NCBI GenBank assembly: GCA_016191245.1
Contig: JACPOY010000008.1
Location: forward strand, 1 to 64,000
Direction: 5' to 3'
Source: Gammaproteobacteria bacterium
GTDB taxonomy: Bacteria > Pseudomonadota > Gammaproteobacteria > Berkiellales > Berkiellaceae
Length of the DNA: 64,000 nt
The position numbers were made by a program, and so were the translations under genes. The notes beneath the pieces are model-generated. The model did no database searches, was not told the origin of the DNA, and saw only the letters and a program-made list of their open reading frames with translations. This document shows positions 17,176 to 27,661 of the stretch, in pieces (positions within the stretch are counted from its first letter, which is position 1; the number at the start of each line of letters is the position of its first letter).

Positions 17176-17958
17176 ATGAATAAATGGTCAGTTACAGCCA
17201 TATTAATCAGCTGGGTATCAATAGGCAATGCTGCAGAAGCGATGATCACAGGTGTTGGACATGTAAAGAGTTCTCCGGACTATATTGAGCTTAATATCTT
17301 AGTGGATTCTAAATGTTACTCAACGCCCAGTGATGCTCGAAAAATAAATGATGAAGCCGCAAGAAAAATTGTTGATTTTCTCAATAGCAAAATTAAGAAA
17401 AAAGATAATTATAATACCGTTATTTCAACCGGTGGCTATACTCAACCCTATCAGACTTATTATCAAGACAAATATTTCTGCAAAGATACTTTTCAAAAAC
17501 AAAATAATATTATTTTTAGAACCCAAGATATTGATAATTTTGAGAGTCTTTTCGATGAGATTCAAAATACTGTCTATAAACAAATATCTCGCTTTTCTCC
17601 TTTATTGATTGAATCATCCATTTCATATGCCACAATCTCAAGTCCAGTTCCTGGCATTTCTCAAGATCTTCGTTCACAACTTGAGCAAAAAGCGCTTGGC
17701 TTGGCTTTTCAAGATGCATCAGCAAAATTATCAGCTCTATTAAAGAGTAATAAAATTCAAAATTTAAAAATGGTAAAAGCCTCTGAAATACCACCAACAG
17801 AGCCCATGCCCTTTTTTCAGAAAAGAATAGCTCCCATGGAAATGATGGCCGGGGGAGGTGGTCAAGGTGACAGTAGAGTTCCAGTTCAATTTGATGAACA
17901 AGATATTGATAAAACAATATACTTTCAATTTACTTTTGATGATATCAGTTTACCTTGA
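17176..17958 (+). CDS. SIMPL domain (DUF541) periplasmic protein
   Basis: 260 aa from the ATG at 17176, chosen because AGGA lies 8 nt upstream and it gives a clean signal peptide (MNKWSVTAILISWVSIGNAA). An in-frame ATG at 17158 is the alternative. After the predicted cleavage, ITGVGHVKSSPDYIELNILV and later FQDASAKLSALLKSNKI match the SIMPL/YggE pattern. These proteins form periplasmic oligomers; their physiological role is not established. Two cysteines (CYST, FCKDT) may form a disulfide. The gene overlaps the end of rlmB by 9 nt, tail to tail. Confidence 0.85.
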   Translation: MNKWSVTAILISWVSIGNAAEAMITGVGHVKSSPDYIELNILVDSKCYSTPSDARKINDEAARKIVDFLNSKIKKKDNYNTVISTGGYTQPYQTYYQDKYFCKDTFQKQNNIIFRTQDIDNFESLFDEIQNTVYKQISRFSPLLIESSISYATISSPVPGISQDLRSQLEQKALGLAFQDASAKLSALLKSNKIQNLKMVKASEIPPTEPMPFFQKRIAPMEMMAGGGGQGDSRVPVQFDEQDIDKTIYFQFTFDDISLP

Positions 17959-18702
17959 GACCGCTTCGCGCTGCCTTAATACCTCATACAAGCAAATCCC
18001 GGTTGCGACCGAGACGTTAAGGCTAGCGACAGTTCCTGTAAGCGGTATTTTGGCCACTTCATCGCACTTTTCTAGCGTAAGACGCTTTAAGCCTTTACCT
18101 TCAGCGCCCATCACCAATGCGGCAGGACGGGTTAAAGTAGCCTGAGAAAGGCTTTGTGAAGCACTGCCCGAGGTACCGACTACCCAGACACCCAATTGCT
18201 GAATTTGTTCAATAAAGCGCACCATATTAGTAATTTCCACCACGGGGAGGGTTTGATCTGCCCCACAAGCGATTTTGCTCACAGTAGCATTCATGGTGAC
18301 ACTCTGTGCTTTGGGGATAACAATAAAATCTACCCCTAAAGCTTCTGCACTTCGAATACAAGCCCCTAAATTATGAGGATCTTGAATACCTTCTAATAAC
18401 AACAATAATGGCTTTTTATCCGTTATTTCAAGCCAAGCATAAATTGCTTTTTCATCTATAGTTTGTGCATTGCGAACTTTTGCTGCGACGCCTTGATGAT
18501 GTGAGGTGTGAGTGAGTTTATCTAATTTGGTTGCAGAAACAGTTTCAACATGAATATCTTTATCTTGTGCTTTGGAAATCAAATTTTTCAATCTTGCGCT
18601 TTCTTCTTTGATTTGAGCATAAACATTTAAAACATTTTCAGGATGATGCTCTAATGCCGCCAATACCGCGTGAAAACCATAAATGATTTTAGAGGATGCC
18701 AT
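17950..18702 (-). CDS. rlmB: 23S rRNA (guanosine-2251-2'-O)-methyltransferase
   Basis: 250 aa SpoU/TrmH-family enzyme that methylates the ribose of G2251 in 23S rRNA using SAM. The N-terminal substrate-binding domain starts IIYGFHAVLAALEHHPENV. The three SPOUT motifs are present: EGIQDPHNLGACIRSAEALG, LVMGAEGKGLKRL and IPLTGTVASLNVSVATGICL. The last forms the trefoil knot. It starts 8 nt after rnr on the same strand, the usual rnr-rlmB pair. Confidence 0.97.
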   Translation of the reverse strand: MASSKIIYGFHAVLAALEHHPENVLNVYAQIKEESARLKNLISKAQDKDIHVETVSATKLDKLTHTSHHQGVAAKVRNAQTIDEKAIYAWLEITDKKPLLLLLEGIQDPHNLGACIRSAEALGVDFIVIPKAQSVTMNATVSKIACGADQTLPVVEITNMVRFIEQIQQLGVWVVGTSGSASQSLSQATLTRPAALVMGAEGKGLKRLTLEKCDEVAKIPLTGTVASLNVSVATGICLYEVLRQREAVSR

Positions 18703-18710
18703 ATGAAATC

Positions 18711-20999
18711 CTATTTTTTCTTTCTTTTTTGTCTTGGCTTTCGTTTTCGCTTTTTAGGTCCGGTTGAAGAACCTGTTTCTTGCTTCTTACGTTGCTTTTT
18801 CTGTTGATTTTTGCTTGATGGGTCTCTTGCTGGTTGATTTAAGAGTTCCAAATCGATTCGTTTTGTTTCTACATCGACACGAACAACTCTTACTTCAAGA
18901 CTATCGCCTAAGCGGTACACTGTTCTTGTTCTATCGCCCACCATGCGATGATTTGCTGCATCATAATGAAAATATTCATTCCCAAGGCTGGTGACATGCA
19001 CCATCCCTTCAATATAAATATCTTTGAGTTCAACAAAAATCCCAAAATTAGCCACGCCAGCAACGATGCCTGAAAACTCTTGACCAACTTTATCTTGCAT
19101 ATAGTGACATTTTAATGCAAGGGCTGCATCACGAGTCGCTTCATCAGAACGACGCTCTGTTTCAGAACATTGGGTCCCAAGCTTTTCATAATCAAGATTA
19201 TCGGTTTTCTTTTTCGATTTCTCGACAAGGGATGCCACAATACCACGATGTACTATTAAATCCGGGTAACGTCTTATTGGCGATGTAAAATGCACATAAC
19301 ATGGATAAGCTAAGCCAAAATGACCAATATTTTTTGGATTATATTGCGCTTGACTTAATGAACGTAACATCACCGTCTCAATCAAATGCTTGTCGTCACG
19401 ATGTTGTATTTGATTAATTAATGTTGAAAAATCTTTAGCAGTTGGTTGTTGTTGTCCTGGCAAGTCTAAACCTAATTCTGATAAAAACTGGCGTAGTGCC
19501 TTTAATTTATCTTGGGGCGGTCTGTCATGTATTCTAAATAGTGTTCCGCGTTTATGATGCTGTAAAAATTTTGCAGCGCAGACATTCGCTGCCAACATAC
19601 TTTCTTCAATCATTTTATGGGCTACATTGCGCACAGTGGGCACAATACTTTTAATCTTGCCATCTTTGTCAAATAAAATTCGTGTTTCAACGGTATCAAA
19701 ATCAATCGCACCACGAACACGTCTTTGCTTATTGAGTGCTTCATATAAGCCGTGAAGCGCTTCCAATGGCCCTAAAAGGGCTTTGTATCTATCTCGAACA
19801 GCTTCATTGCCTCGAATAACTTCAGCCACTTCGGTATAGGTTAATCTGGCTTTAGAATGCATCAGGGCACGATAAAAAGTTGATTCTGATATTTCACCAT
19901 GATGATCAATGTTCATCTCGCAAACCACGCATAAACGCGGCACATTTGGTTTGAGTGAACATAATTCATTGGATAGTACTTCTGGCAACATCGGTACTAC
20001 GCAACCTGGAAAATACGTCGAATTACCACGGCGCATTGCTTCATGATCTAGTGCTGAACCAGGCGTAACATAATAGCTCACATCAGCAATAGCTACCCAT
20101 AATGTCCAACCCGTTTTTGTTTTTTCACAATAAACCGCATCATCAAAGTCTTTTGCATCTTCACCATCAATGGTGACAAGAGGCAAATCCGTTAAATCCT
20201 CACGTTCATCCTTATGTTTGACTTCTTTAGGGTTAAATTTCGTGCATTCTTTTTCAACGGCTTTTGGCCAAACGTCCGGGATCCCGAATTTGCGTATAGC
20301 CATTTGTACTTCAATACCAGGTGTTGAAAAATCGCCTAATACGTCTATTACTTTTGCAACAGGCTCCACATGGTGCTGATATTTTTCATCCCGTAGTATT
20401 TGAATCTGAACAATATCACCATCTTTGGCTTCGCCTTTATGATCTTTGGGAATGGTAATATTTTGAGAAAATTTTCTATCAAAGGGGAGTACTTCATAGG
20501 CGTGCGGTGTTTTCAGCAATCTGCCAATCACCAGAGGCGTAACGGCATGCAAGAGATTAGTAATTCTGCCTCTTAAAAAACCTTCTTTATCAGCTTGAAT
20601 AATTTGGACTTCAACTTCGTCACCATCATATAAGCCACGCAACGTTGGACCACCTAATACAATGGTTTGACCATCTTGAGTTTTAAGGTGCCCTACCCCT
20701 TCTCTTTCCATTACTATCACACCAACATGAATTGTTGTATCGGTGATAGGCATGTAACCTTCTGGAGATTTGAATAATTGACCATCTCGAACCATCGCTT
20801 TCAAACGACGCCGTAAGCCTTCGCATAGTTCTGGATCTTCTAACTCGAAGTGTTTGATTAACGCTCGCCGTTTGACAGGCTCCCCCCATTCAGTCAGCAC
20901 AGACAAAATGTATTCCCGACTCGGAACGGGGGTTTCGTAGTTTTTCGCTTCTCTGTCTAGAAAAGGATCTTGATTTTCATGTGAATTTTTTTTTGCCAT
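18711..20999 (-). CDS. rnr: Ribonuclease R
   Basis: 762 aa from the ATG at 20999 (MAKKNSHENQDPF). A longer frame reaches 21077 but would run antisense into the tRNA-Leu gene and is rejected. Domains in order: winged helix (~25-90), two cold-shock domains, RNB catalytic domain with TIDGEDAKDFDDAVY (metal-binding aspartates), S1 domain (GQEFSGIVAGVANFGIFVEL), and a very basic Lys/Arg-rich tail (KKRKRKPRQKRKKK). It degrades structured RNA 3'-5'. It is probably co-transcribed with rlmB. Confidence 0.97.
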   Translation of the reverse strand: MAKKNSHENQDPFLDREAKNYETPVPSREYILSVLTEWGEPVKRRALIKHFELEDPELCEGLRRRLKAMVRDGQLFKSPEGYMPITDTTIHVGVIVMEREGVGHLKTQDGQTIVLGGPTLRGLYDGDEVEVQIIQADKEGFLRGRITNLLHAVTPLVIGRLLKTPHAYEVLPFDRKFSQNITIPKDHKGEAKDGDIVQIQILRDEKYQHHVEPVAKVIDVLGDFSTPGIEVQMAIRKFGIPDVWPKAVEKECTKFNPKEVKHKDEREDLTDLPLVTIDGEDAKDFDDAVYCEKTKTGWTLWVAIADVSYYVTPGSALDHEAMRRGNSTYFPGCVVPMLPEVLSNELCSLKPNVPRLCVVCEMNIDHHGEISESTFYRALMHSKARLTYTEVAEVIRGNEAVRDRYKALLGPLEALHGLYEALNKQRRVRGAIDFDTVETRILFDKDGKIKSIVPTVRNVAHKMIEESMLAANVCAAKFLQHHKRGTLFRIHDRPPQDKLKALRQFLSELGLDLPGQQQPTAKDFSTLINQIQHRDDKHLIETVMLRSLSQAQYNPKNIGHFGLAYPCYVHFTSPIRRYPDLIVHRGIVASLVEKSKKKTDNLDYEKLGTQCSETERRSDEATRDAALALKCHYMQDKVGQEFSGIVAGVANFGIFVELKDIYIEGMVHVTSLGNEYFHYDAANHRMVGDRTRTVYRLGDSLEVRVVRVDVETKRIDLELLNQPARDPSSKNQQKKQRKKQETGSSTGPKKRKRKPRQKRKKK

Positions 21000-21009
21000 G
21001 TTACTTATA

Positions 21010-21038
21010 TTGACATCTGCTATCGTACAAGCTAGATT
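21010..21038 (+). promoter_or_regulatory. Sigma-70 promoter of tRNA-Leu
   Basis: A perfect -35 TTGACA (21010-21015) and a -10 TAGATT (21033-21038) are separated by exactly 17 nt. The -10 ends 9 nt before the first tRNA base. It lies directly in front of the rnr start codon region, pointing the opposite way. Confidence 0.85.
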
Positions 21039-21047
21039 GCCGCTGCT

Positions 21048-21134
21048 GCCGAGGTGGTGAAACTGGTAGACACGCAAGTTTCAGGTACTTGTGGAGGAAA
21101 CTCCTTGGAGGTTCAAGTCCTCTCCTCGGCACCA
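21048..21134 (+). tRNA. leuT: tRNA-Leu, anticodon CAG
   Basis: 87 nt including encoded CCA. The acceptor stem GCCGAGG (21048-21054) pairs with CCTCGGC before ACCA. A long variable arm (GGAGGAAACTCC) marks a class II tRNA. The anticodon stem CAAGT/ACTTG encloses TTCAGGT, giving anticodon CAG, which reads CUG. The T arm contains GGTTCAAGTCC. It lies between rnr and purA on the opposite strand to both. The gene symbol is generic. Confidence 0.96.
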
Positions 21135-21192
21135 TCTTAATGTCCTTCTTCTTGATTATCCATTTATTAATAATTTAACTTTCTTACAATTC

Positions 21193-22503
<1,311 letters not shown>

Positions 22504-22517
22504 TTATATTGAGGATT

Positions 22518-22703
22518 TTATCGAATAAAATATAAAAGAAAGGCACCCATCAGCATACTGGCAAGCCCCATTGTTCTTAACACAGTATCAGATTGCGTGG
22601 ATACCATTTGAATAACCTGGCGCCATTTTGCAGGATTGGTAAAGGGCATTATTCCCTCAAAAACCAACAACAGCGCAACAGCAGCCCAAAGATCATTCCA
22701 CAT
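22518..22703 (-). CDS. yjeT: YjeT/DUF2065 small membrane protein
   Basis: 61 aa with two hydrophobic helices: LWAAVALLLVFEGIMPF and MGLASMLMGAFLLYFIR. The intervening NPAKWRQVIQMV segment is typical of DUF2065. The family is encoded next to hflKC and purA in gammaproteobacteria, as here; its function is unknown. A terminator separates it from hflC, so it is probably expressed with purA. Confidence 0.9.
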   Translation of the reverse strand: MWNDLWAAVALLLVFEGIMPFTNPAKWRQVIQMVSTQSDTVLRTMGLASMLMGAFLLYFIR

Positions 22704-22718
22704 GGTTTATTTCCAAAA

Positions 22719-22744
22719 GCAAAAGGGCCAGTATGTCTGGCCCT
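22719..22744 (-). terminator. Terminator after hflC
   Basis: On the minus strand AGGGCCAG pairs perfectly with CTGGCCCT (plus 22737-22744 and 22724-22731) around a 5-nt loop and is followed by TTTGCTTTT. It ends the hflK-hflC transcript ahead of yjeT-purA. Confidence 0.85.
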
Positions 22745-22772
22745 ATCGTAGCCTTTATTTTATTTAAAATAC

Positions 22773-23705
22773 CTAACTCTTGTTATTTGCCGCCTGAGTC
22801 ACTGCTTGTGACGCTTGAGCGTTGTTTCGACGAAAATACTTAAAGAAGGCATCATCCGGTTTGATTACTAGCATATCATTATTGCCTTTAAATGTCTCCC
22901 GATAGGCCTCAAGGCTTCGATAGAAGCTGTAAAATTCTGGATCTTTACCATAAATATCAGCATAGGTTTTAGAAGCGGTTGCATCGCCTTCACCACGAAC
23001 TTGGTTGGCTAAACTCTCTGCTTGGGCACCTATAACGATTACTTTGGCATCTGCATCTGCACGAATTGCTTCTGCCCGTGAATGGCCTTGTGCGCGATGT
23101 TCAGATGCCACTCTTTGGCGTTCGGTACGCATCAGATTAAACACCGATTCACTCACTTCTTTAGGTAAATCGATACGTACAATCCGTGCATCTACTACTT
23201 CTACACCAAGCGTTTTAGCAGCTTTGTTTGCATCAGAGCGGATTTTTTCCATCACACTGTTTCTGTCTTGAGACACCACATCATTTAGTTTGCGACGCCC
23301 AAATTCACCCCGTAAACCATCTACGATTTTTTCTTGCAATAGTTGCTCTGTTCGTTTTGTATTACCGCCAGTGGTGTTATAAAATTTGGAGAAATCTTGT
23401 ATTCGCCATTTTGCATATAAGTCAACAATTAACTCTTTCTTTTCTTGTGTGGGGATCCGAGAAGAAGAGATATCCAACGATTGAATACGCTTGTCAAAAA
23501 GTCTCACACTATCAATTAAAGGCAGTTTTGCTCGAAGGCCTGGCATTAACACGCCTGCTTCCTTCGTTTCAGGATCAATAATGATTGTTCCAAGGCGCAA
23601 AACAATAGCACGTTCAGTTTCTTCAACAATGAACAAGCTCATACCAGCAAACAATACAAAGAATGCCAGAAAAATTAAAGTGAATGTTTTTGTTTTACCG
23701 CTCAT
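22773..23705 (-). CDS. hflC: HflC, subunit of the FtsH-modulating HflKC complex
   Basis: 310 aa. An N-terminal transmembrane helix (LIFLAFFVLFAGMSLFIV) is followed by a SPFH/prohibitin domain (EETERAIVLRLGTI) and a helical region (RAEAIRADADAKVIVIGAQA). HflC and HflK form a periplasmic cage around the membrane protease FtsH. hflK ends 2 nt upstream, so the two are translationally close. The C-terminus is Ala/Gln/Asn-rich. Confidence 0.97.
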   Translation of the reverse strand: MSGKTKTFTLIFLAFFVLFAGMSLFIVEETERAIVLRLGTIIIDPETKEAGVLMPGLRAKLPLIDSVRLFDKRIQSLDISSSRIPTQEKKELIVDLYAKWRIQDFSKFYNTTGGNTKRTEQLLQEKIVDGLRGEFGRRKLNDVVSQDRNSVMEKIRSDANKAAKTLGVEVVDARIVRIDLPKEVSESVFNLMRTERQRVASEHRAQGHSRAEAIRADADAKVIVIGAQAESLANQVRGEGDATASKTYADIYGKDPEFYSFYRSLEAYRETFKGNNDMLVIKPDDAFFKYFRRNNAQASQAVTQAANNKS

Positions 23706-23707
23706 GA

Positions 23708-24919
23708 TTAGGCTCCATTACGCGAAGGACGCTCAGCGTCTTCATAACTTGGTCGTCTACCGACATTGCGTGAAAGAGAATTCATGCTTTGGTTCGATTT
23801 ATCATTCGATGCCAAAGAACCATCATCCTCTTCCTCTTTTTGAGGACCAGAATTAACATCACGTGCTGCAATCAATTTATCTAATGGTAAATATACTAAA
23901 TTATTTCCACCACTGACATCGATTAACACTTTCGGCGTCCTTGCATAAACTTCTTGCATCGTATCCAGATATAGTCTTTCGCGCATGACTTGGGGAGCTT
24001 TTTGATATTGGGGCAATATCTCAGAAAACTTAGCGGTTTTACCCACAGCTTCTAAAATTACCCTTTCTTTATAAGCTCTTGCTTCTTCAAAAGTACGTTT
24101 CGCACGGCCTTCAGCTATGGGAATTATTTTTCTTGAATAAGCTTCAGCTTCATTCACAAGGCGCTCTTCATCTTGTTGAGCCTTGATTGCATCATCAAAA
24201 GCTGCTTTGACTTCTTCTGGTGCTTTCGTTTGCTGCATGGCTAGATCTGAAATTTCTAATCCAGATTGATAATTATTCAAATTTTGTTGAATTTGTTTTC
24301 GGATTTCAACACCAATTTCACCACGACCACTTGTTAACACTTCGTTTAACGAGGATTGTCCCACGACTGAACGTAAAGCACTTTCTGATACTTGTTGTAA
24401 ACTTTTTTCAGGTTGAACCAAGTTAAAAAGATAGTCTTTGGCATTGTTAATACGATATTGCACCGCTATTTCGGCACTGACGATATTTTCGTCTTTCGTT
24501 AACATCTGACCGCCATGCTTGGTTGTTTTCACTTCCTGCACATTGAGCACTTCTTTTGTTTCAATAATGGGTGCTATCCAATGTGGACCTGGGCCTACGG
24601 TTTCGATGTATTTACCTAGTCTTAAGATCACGGCTTCTTCTGCAGGTTCAACAACATAAATCCCGCTTATCACATAAATCACCAAAGCAATGATGGCGAT
24701 TAATGTAAAACCAAAGGTCCTATTGCCTGAAGAAGATTTTCCCGCAAAGCTCGATGAACCAGAACCACCTTCTGATTGGCCAAAGACCGCTCGTAATTTA
24801 CGCTGTAATTGACGCAATGCTTCATCAATATTAGGAGGACCTTCTTCGTCATTTCGTCCCCAAGGATCTTTCTTCTTCTTACCTTTGTCATCCCGATCGC
24901 CAGGCTCATTCCAAGACAT
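23708..24919 (-). CDS. hflK: HflK, subunit of the FtsH-modulating HflKC complex
   Basis: 403 aa. The cytoplasmic N-terminus is Gly/Asp-rich (MSWNEPGDRDDKGKKKKDPW) and ends at a transmembrane helix (TLIAIIALVIYVISGIYVV). The SPFH domain follows (EPAEEAVILRLGKYIETVGP), then ISDLAMQQTKAPEEVKAAFD and a polar tail. It partners with HflC in regulating FtsH at the inner membrane. It is 12 nt downstream of hflX in the hfq-hflX-hflK-hflC order. Confidence 0.97.
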   Translation of the reverse strand: MSWNEPGDRDDKGKKKKDPWGRNDEEGPPNIDEALRQLQRKLRAVFGQSEGGSGSSSFAGKSSSGNRTFGFTLIAIIALVIYVISGIYVVEPAEEAVILRLGKYIETVGPGPHWIAPIIETKEVLNVQEVKTTKHGGQMLTKDENIVSAEIAVQYRINNAKDYLFNLVQPEKSLQQVSESALRSVVGQSSLNEVLTSGRGEIGVEIRKQIQQNLNNYQSGLEISDLAMQQTKAPEEVKAAFDDAIKAQQDEERLVNEAEAYSRKIIPIAEGRAKRTFEEARAYKERVILEAVGKTAKFSEILPQYQKAPQVMRERLYLDTMQEVYARTPKVLIDVSGGNNLVYLPLDKLIAARDVNSGPQKEEEDDGSLASNDKSNQSMNSLSRNVGRRPSYEDAERPSRNGA

Positions 24920-24931
24920 GTGTAACCTCTT

Positions 24932-26236
24932 TTATTTTACCTTCGCCATTAATGCTTGTGCTAATCCAGTATGCTGTTGGCAAAGCTTTTCCCAATGATT
25001 ATTTGTTATATTGATAACCAAATTCCATCCGCCTTCTGGAAGAGGAGTGTCATCTATTACTGCATGCAAAGCATAGAGTTGCGATCGCAATTGCCCTTGT
25101 TCTGGACCCAATTGCAAAGCTCCTTGTACTCTATTGATGCTAAGCCTACCTTGCAATGCGTCCTTCAGCAAATCTAAGCCTATGCCTTTTAACGCAGAAA
25201 CCCAAATTTTAGTTATTTTACCATCTTTATCTAGTTCTTTCTGACCTGGATGATAAACCCCATTGTCCAATAAATCTGCTTTATTAAATACCAATAATTG
25301 CGGAATATCTTGGGCGCCAATCTCTGCAAGCACTTGATTGACCTCATGAATGTGATCTTCATACTTTTCATCACTTGCATCAACAACATGGAGCAATAAA
25401 GAAGCTTGGGTGGTTTCTTCTAAAGTAGCTCGAAAAGCATCTACTAAAGTATGAGGAAGCTGTTTAATGAAGCCAACGGTATCTGCTAGAACCACCTTCC
25501 CCAATCCTTGGATATCAATCGATCGTAGTGTGGGGTCCAGCGTTGCAAATAATTGATTAGCAACCCAAACCTCAGCCCCAGTTAAAGCATTAAATAATGT
25601 GGATTTGCCCGCATTGGTATAACCAACTAATGCAATCGTTATCACCTCTGCCCGTTGTCTTGCATGCCGACTTTGTTGGCGTTGGATTTTCACTTTTTCC
25701 AAACGCTTTTCAATAATTTGGATCCGCTCACGAATTAATCGTCTGTCCACTTCCAGCTGGGTTTCACCAGGACCGCCGCGTACCCCTATCCCTCCTTTTT
25801 GACGTTCAAGGTGAGTCCAAATGCGAACAAGCCTTGTCGACATATGTTCAAGTTGAGCAAGTTCAACTTGGAGTTTTCCCTCAAAAGTGCGAGCCCGTTT
25901 AGCAAAAATTTCTAAAATTAAACCGGTACGAGACATCACTCGACATTTGGCAAATCGTTCGACATTTCTTTCTTGGGAAGGGGTTAATTCGTGATTAAAT
26001 ATAATGAAATTAGCTTGATGTAATGACACTTCCTGAACAAGCTCTTCTAATTTACCTTTGCCTATATAATATTTTGGATCAGGCTTATCACGAACACTCG
26101 TCAACGTAGATACAGGAATAATTCCTGCCGCTAAGGTTAACTCACTAAACTCTTGGAGATCTGCTTGATCAGAGTGGTGTCGAAAATTAACATGGACAAG
26201 AACAGCCCGATCACTGCACTCAAGCCGCTCAAACAA
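24932..26236 (-). CDS. hflX: Ribosome-splitting GTPase HflX
   Basis: 434 aa. The N-terminal HflX domain (DPKYYIGKGKLEELVQEVSL) and the helical linker with GGIGVRGGPGETQLEVDRRL precede the G domain. That domain shows G1 GYTNAGKSTL, G2/G3 region FATLDPTLRS and LADTVGFI, and G4 FNKADL. It binds the ribosome and dissociates stalled 70S particles. It follows hfq by 49 nt on the same strand. Confidence 0.97.
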   Translation of the reverse strand: MFERLECSDRAVLVHVNFRHHSDQADLQEFSELTLAAGIIPVSTLTSVRDKPDPKYYIGKGKLEELVQEVSLHQANFIIFNHELTPSQERNVERFAKCRVMSRTGLILEIFAKRARTFEGKLQVELAQLEHMSTRLVRIWTHLERQKGGIGVRGGPGETQLEVDRRLIRERIQIIEKRLEKVKIQRQQSRHARQRAEVITIALVGYTNAGKSTLFNALTGAEVWVANQLFATLDPTLRSIDIQGLGKVVLADTVGFIKQLPHTLVDAFRATLEETTQASLLLHVVDASDEKYEDHIHEVNQVLAEIGAQDIPQLLVFNKADLLDNGVYHPGQKELDKDGKITKIWVSALKGIGLDLLKDALQGRLSINRVQGALQLGPEQGQLRSQLYALHAVIDDTPLPEGGWNLVINITNNHWEKLCQQHTGLAQALMAKVK

Positions 26237-26285
26237 AATGCTAGCTCCTTTACTCGAAACTGCAATTATATGTCAGTTCGTTTTT

Positions 26286-26549
26286 TTAAGTATTACCTGC
26301 GTCAAGATCATCACCATTTTGACCAACAAGGGGTAATTTACTGGTAATGTTTCTCGCTGGCACAACAGTGGAAATAGCATGCTTGTAAACCATCTGACTT
26401 ACACTGTTTTTTAATAACACAACAAATTGATCGAAGGATTCAACTTGTCCTTGCAATTTAATGCCATTTACCAAATAAATGGAAACGGGAATTTTCTCTT
26501 TACGCAACGCATTGAGAAATGGGTCTTGCAAAGATTGCCCTTTTGCCAT
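26286..26549 (-). CDS. hfq: RNA chaperone Hfq
   Basis: 87 aa, short but complete. The Sm1 motif ([20 protein letters not shown]), FVVLLKNSV and the Sm2 motif [10 protein letters not shown] are all present, preceded by the usual [20 protein letters not shown]. Forms a hexameric ring that pairs small RNAs with mRNAs. The C-terminal tail is short and acidic. In most gammaproteobacteria it follows miaA directly; here a 3.8-kb insertion separates them, so hfq needs its own promoter. Confidence 0.98.
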   Translation of the reverse strand: MAKGQSLQDPFLNALRKEKIPVSIYLVNGIKLQGQVESFDQFVVLLKNSVSQMVYKHAISTVVPARNITSKLPLVGQNGDDLDAGNT

Positions 26550-26674
26550 CGGACCTCTCCTTATTATAACGATGTTATCTTGCGATAACGTTTTCTTCCC
26601 TAAGAGGTCATATTATCACGGGTTTAGCATAAGCTAAATGGCCTGGGGTGGTTTTTAGGTGCTCAACTCGTAGG

Positions 26675-27514
26675 CTACGATTTATTGGAATTACCAGTAT
26701 CTGATCCGTCATTTTGATAATCACGATAAGCAATGCTGCCAAGAAGCATGCGTTCTTCAAGTGACATAGCGGTCAAATCAATTGCTGATGGTACCTCAAT
26801 AGGTCGCTTAAGATAGCGATGCAAGAAAATCCCAGCCCCTACTAAAAATGCTAGCCCTGCCAGAAATTGTGAAAGAAGCATCAAATGATGCTGATGAAGC
26901 CATGTACTGATTTTTTGGAGAATGGAAACAGAAGAGGTGCTTGGCCATTGTTCTAATATTGTCATCAAGGCAACGCTCCCCTCTCTAGCTGCATTTTCAA
27001 TATTGCCAGTTTTAAGGTTGGGATCAATGATGTTTTGTTCTATACGCAATATACCCTCTAACAAGACTGGGGTGCGTTTTATTTTATCTCCAGCAAAAAG
27101 ATAACTTTCATGAGTAGATGCATTCAATATCAAATATACCGTTTTGTTTTGCTGGTGAAATGGATTGGTATTATCAACTTCAAGCATTTTCTGCTTAGCT
27201 TGTGCTCTTGCATTTTCACCTGTGTATTTCACGACAATGACTCGTACATAAATATTTGATTTTTTGGCTGATTCACTCAGTACTTGCGATATACCTGCGG
27301 AAGTGGTTGTTGAAAGAACTTGTTCTTCATCAAAAACCCAAGGGGCTACCACCGGCTCATGATTAACCAGATTGAATTGCAGATGTAATGTCATTGCCAG
27401 GCAAGCAAACAATTTAAGAAAATTAAGCAAAATAATGCGAGCGACGACATATAGTCCCACACCAAAAGGCCATTGAATAAAAAAAAGAAACGGATTTTTA
27501 GCGAAATTGAACAT
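26675..27514 (-). CDS. TPM-domain membrane protein
   Basis: 279 aa. An N-terminal hydrophobic segment (VGLYVVARIILLNFLKLFAC) is followed by an extracytoplasmic alpha/beta region. That region has IYVRVIVVKYTGENARAQAK, NKTVYLILNASTHESYLFAG and IEQNIIDPNLKTGN, in the style of TPM/Psb32 domains. A second transmembrane helix lies near 215-232 (LAGLAFLVGAGIFLHRYL) and is followed by a short cytosolic tail. GGGGGC precedes the ATG. TPM proteins are often encoded beside LemA proteins, as here. The family is thought to act in envelope or membrane-protein quality control; the precise role is unknown. Confidence 0.75.
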   Translation of the reverse strand: MFNFAKNPFLFFIQWPFGVGLYVVARIILLNFLKLFACLAMTLHLQFNLVNHEPVVAPWVFDEEQVLSTTTSAGISQVLSESAKKSNIYVRVIVVKYTGENARAQAKQKMLEVDNTNPFHQQNKTVYLILNASTHESYLFAGDKIKRTPVLLEGILRIEQNIIDPNLKTGNIENAAREGSVALMTILEQWPSTSSVSILQKISTWLHQHHLMLLSQFLAGLAFLVGAGIFLHRYLKRPIEVPSAIDLTAMSLEERMLLGSIAYRDYQNDGSDTGNSNKS

Positions 27515-27661
27515 CTAGCCCCCAAGGCATACTACGACGACTTGGGTTAGTGTAATGATTTACCAGGCTAACTTTCAACTGTGTTGGTCTTAAATTTCCT
27601 GTCAACTGTCTACTATATATACGCGTGTGCCAATTATCGATTAAGCTGGGGAGTTTATCGG

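Noticed and set aside
20999..21077. 26-codon N-terminal extension of rnr
   Set aside because: It would overlap the tRNA-Leu gene on the opposite strand, and the RNase R family starts at the internal Met.
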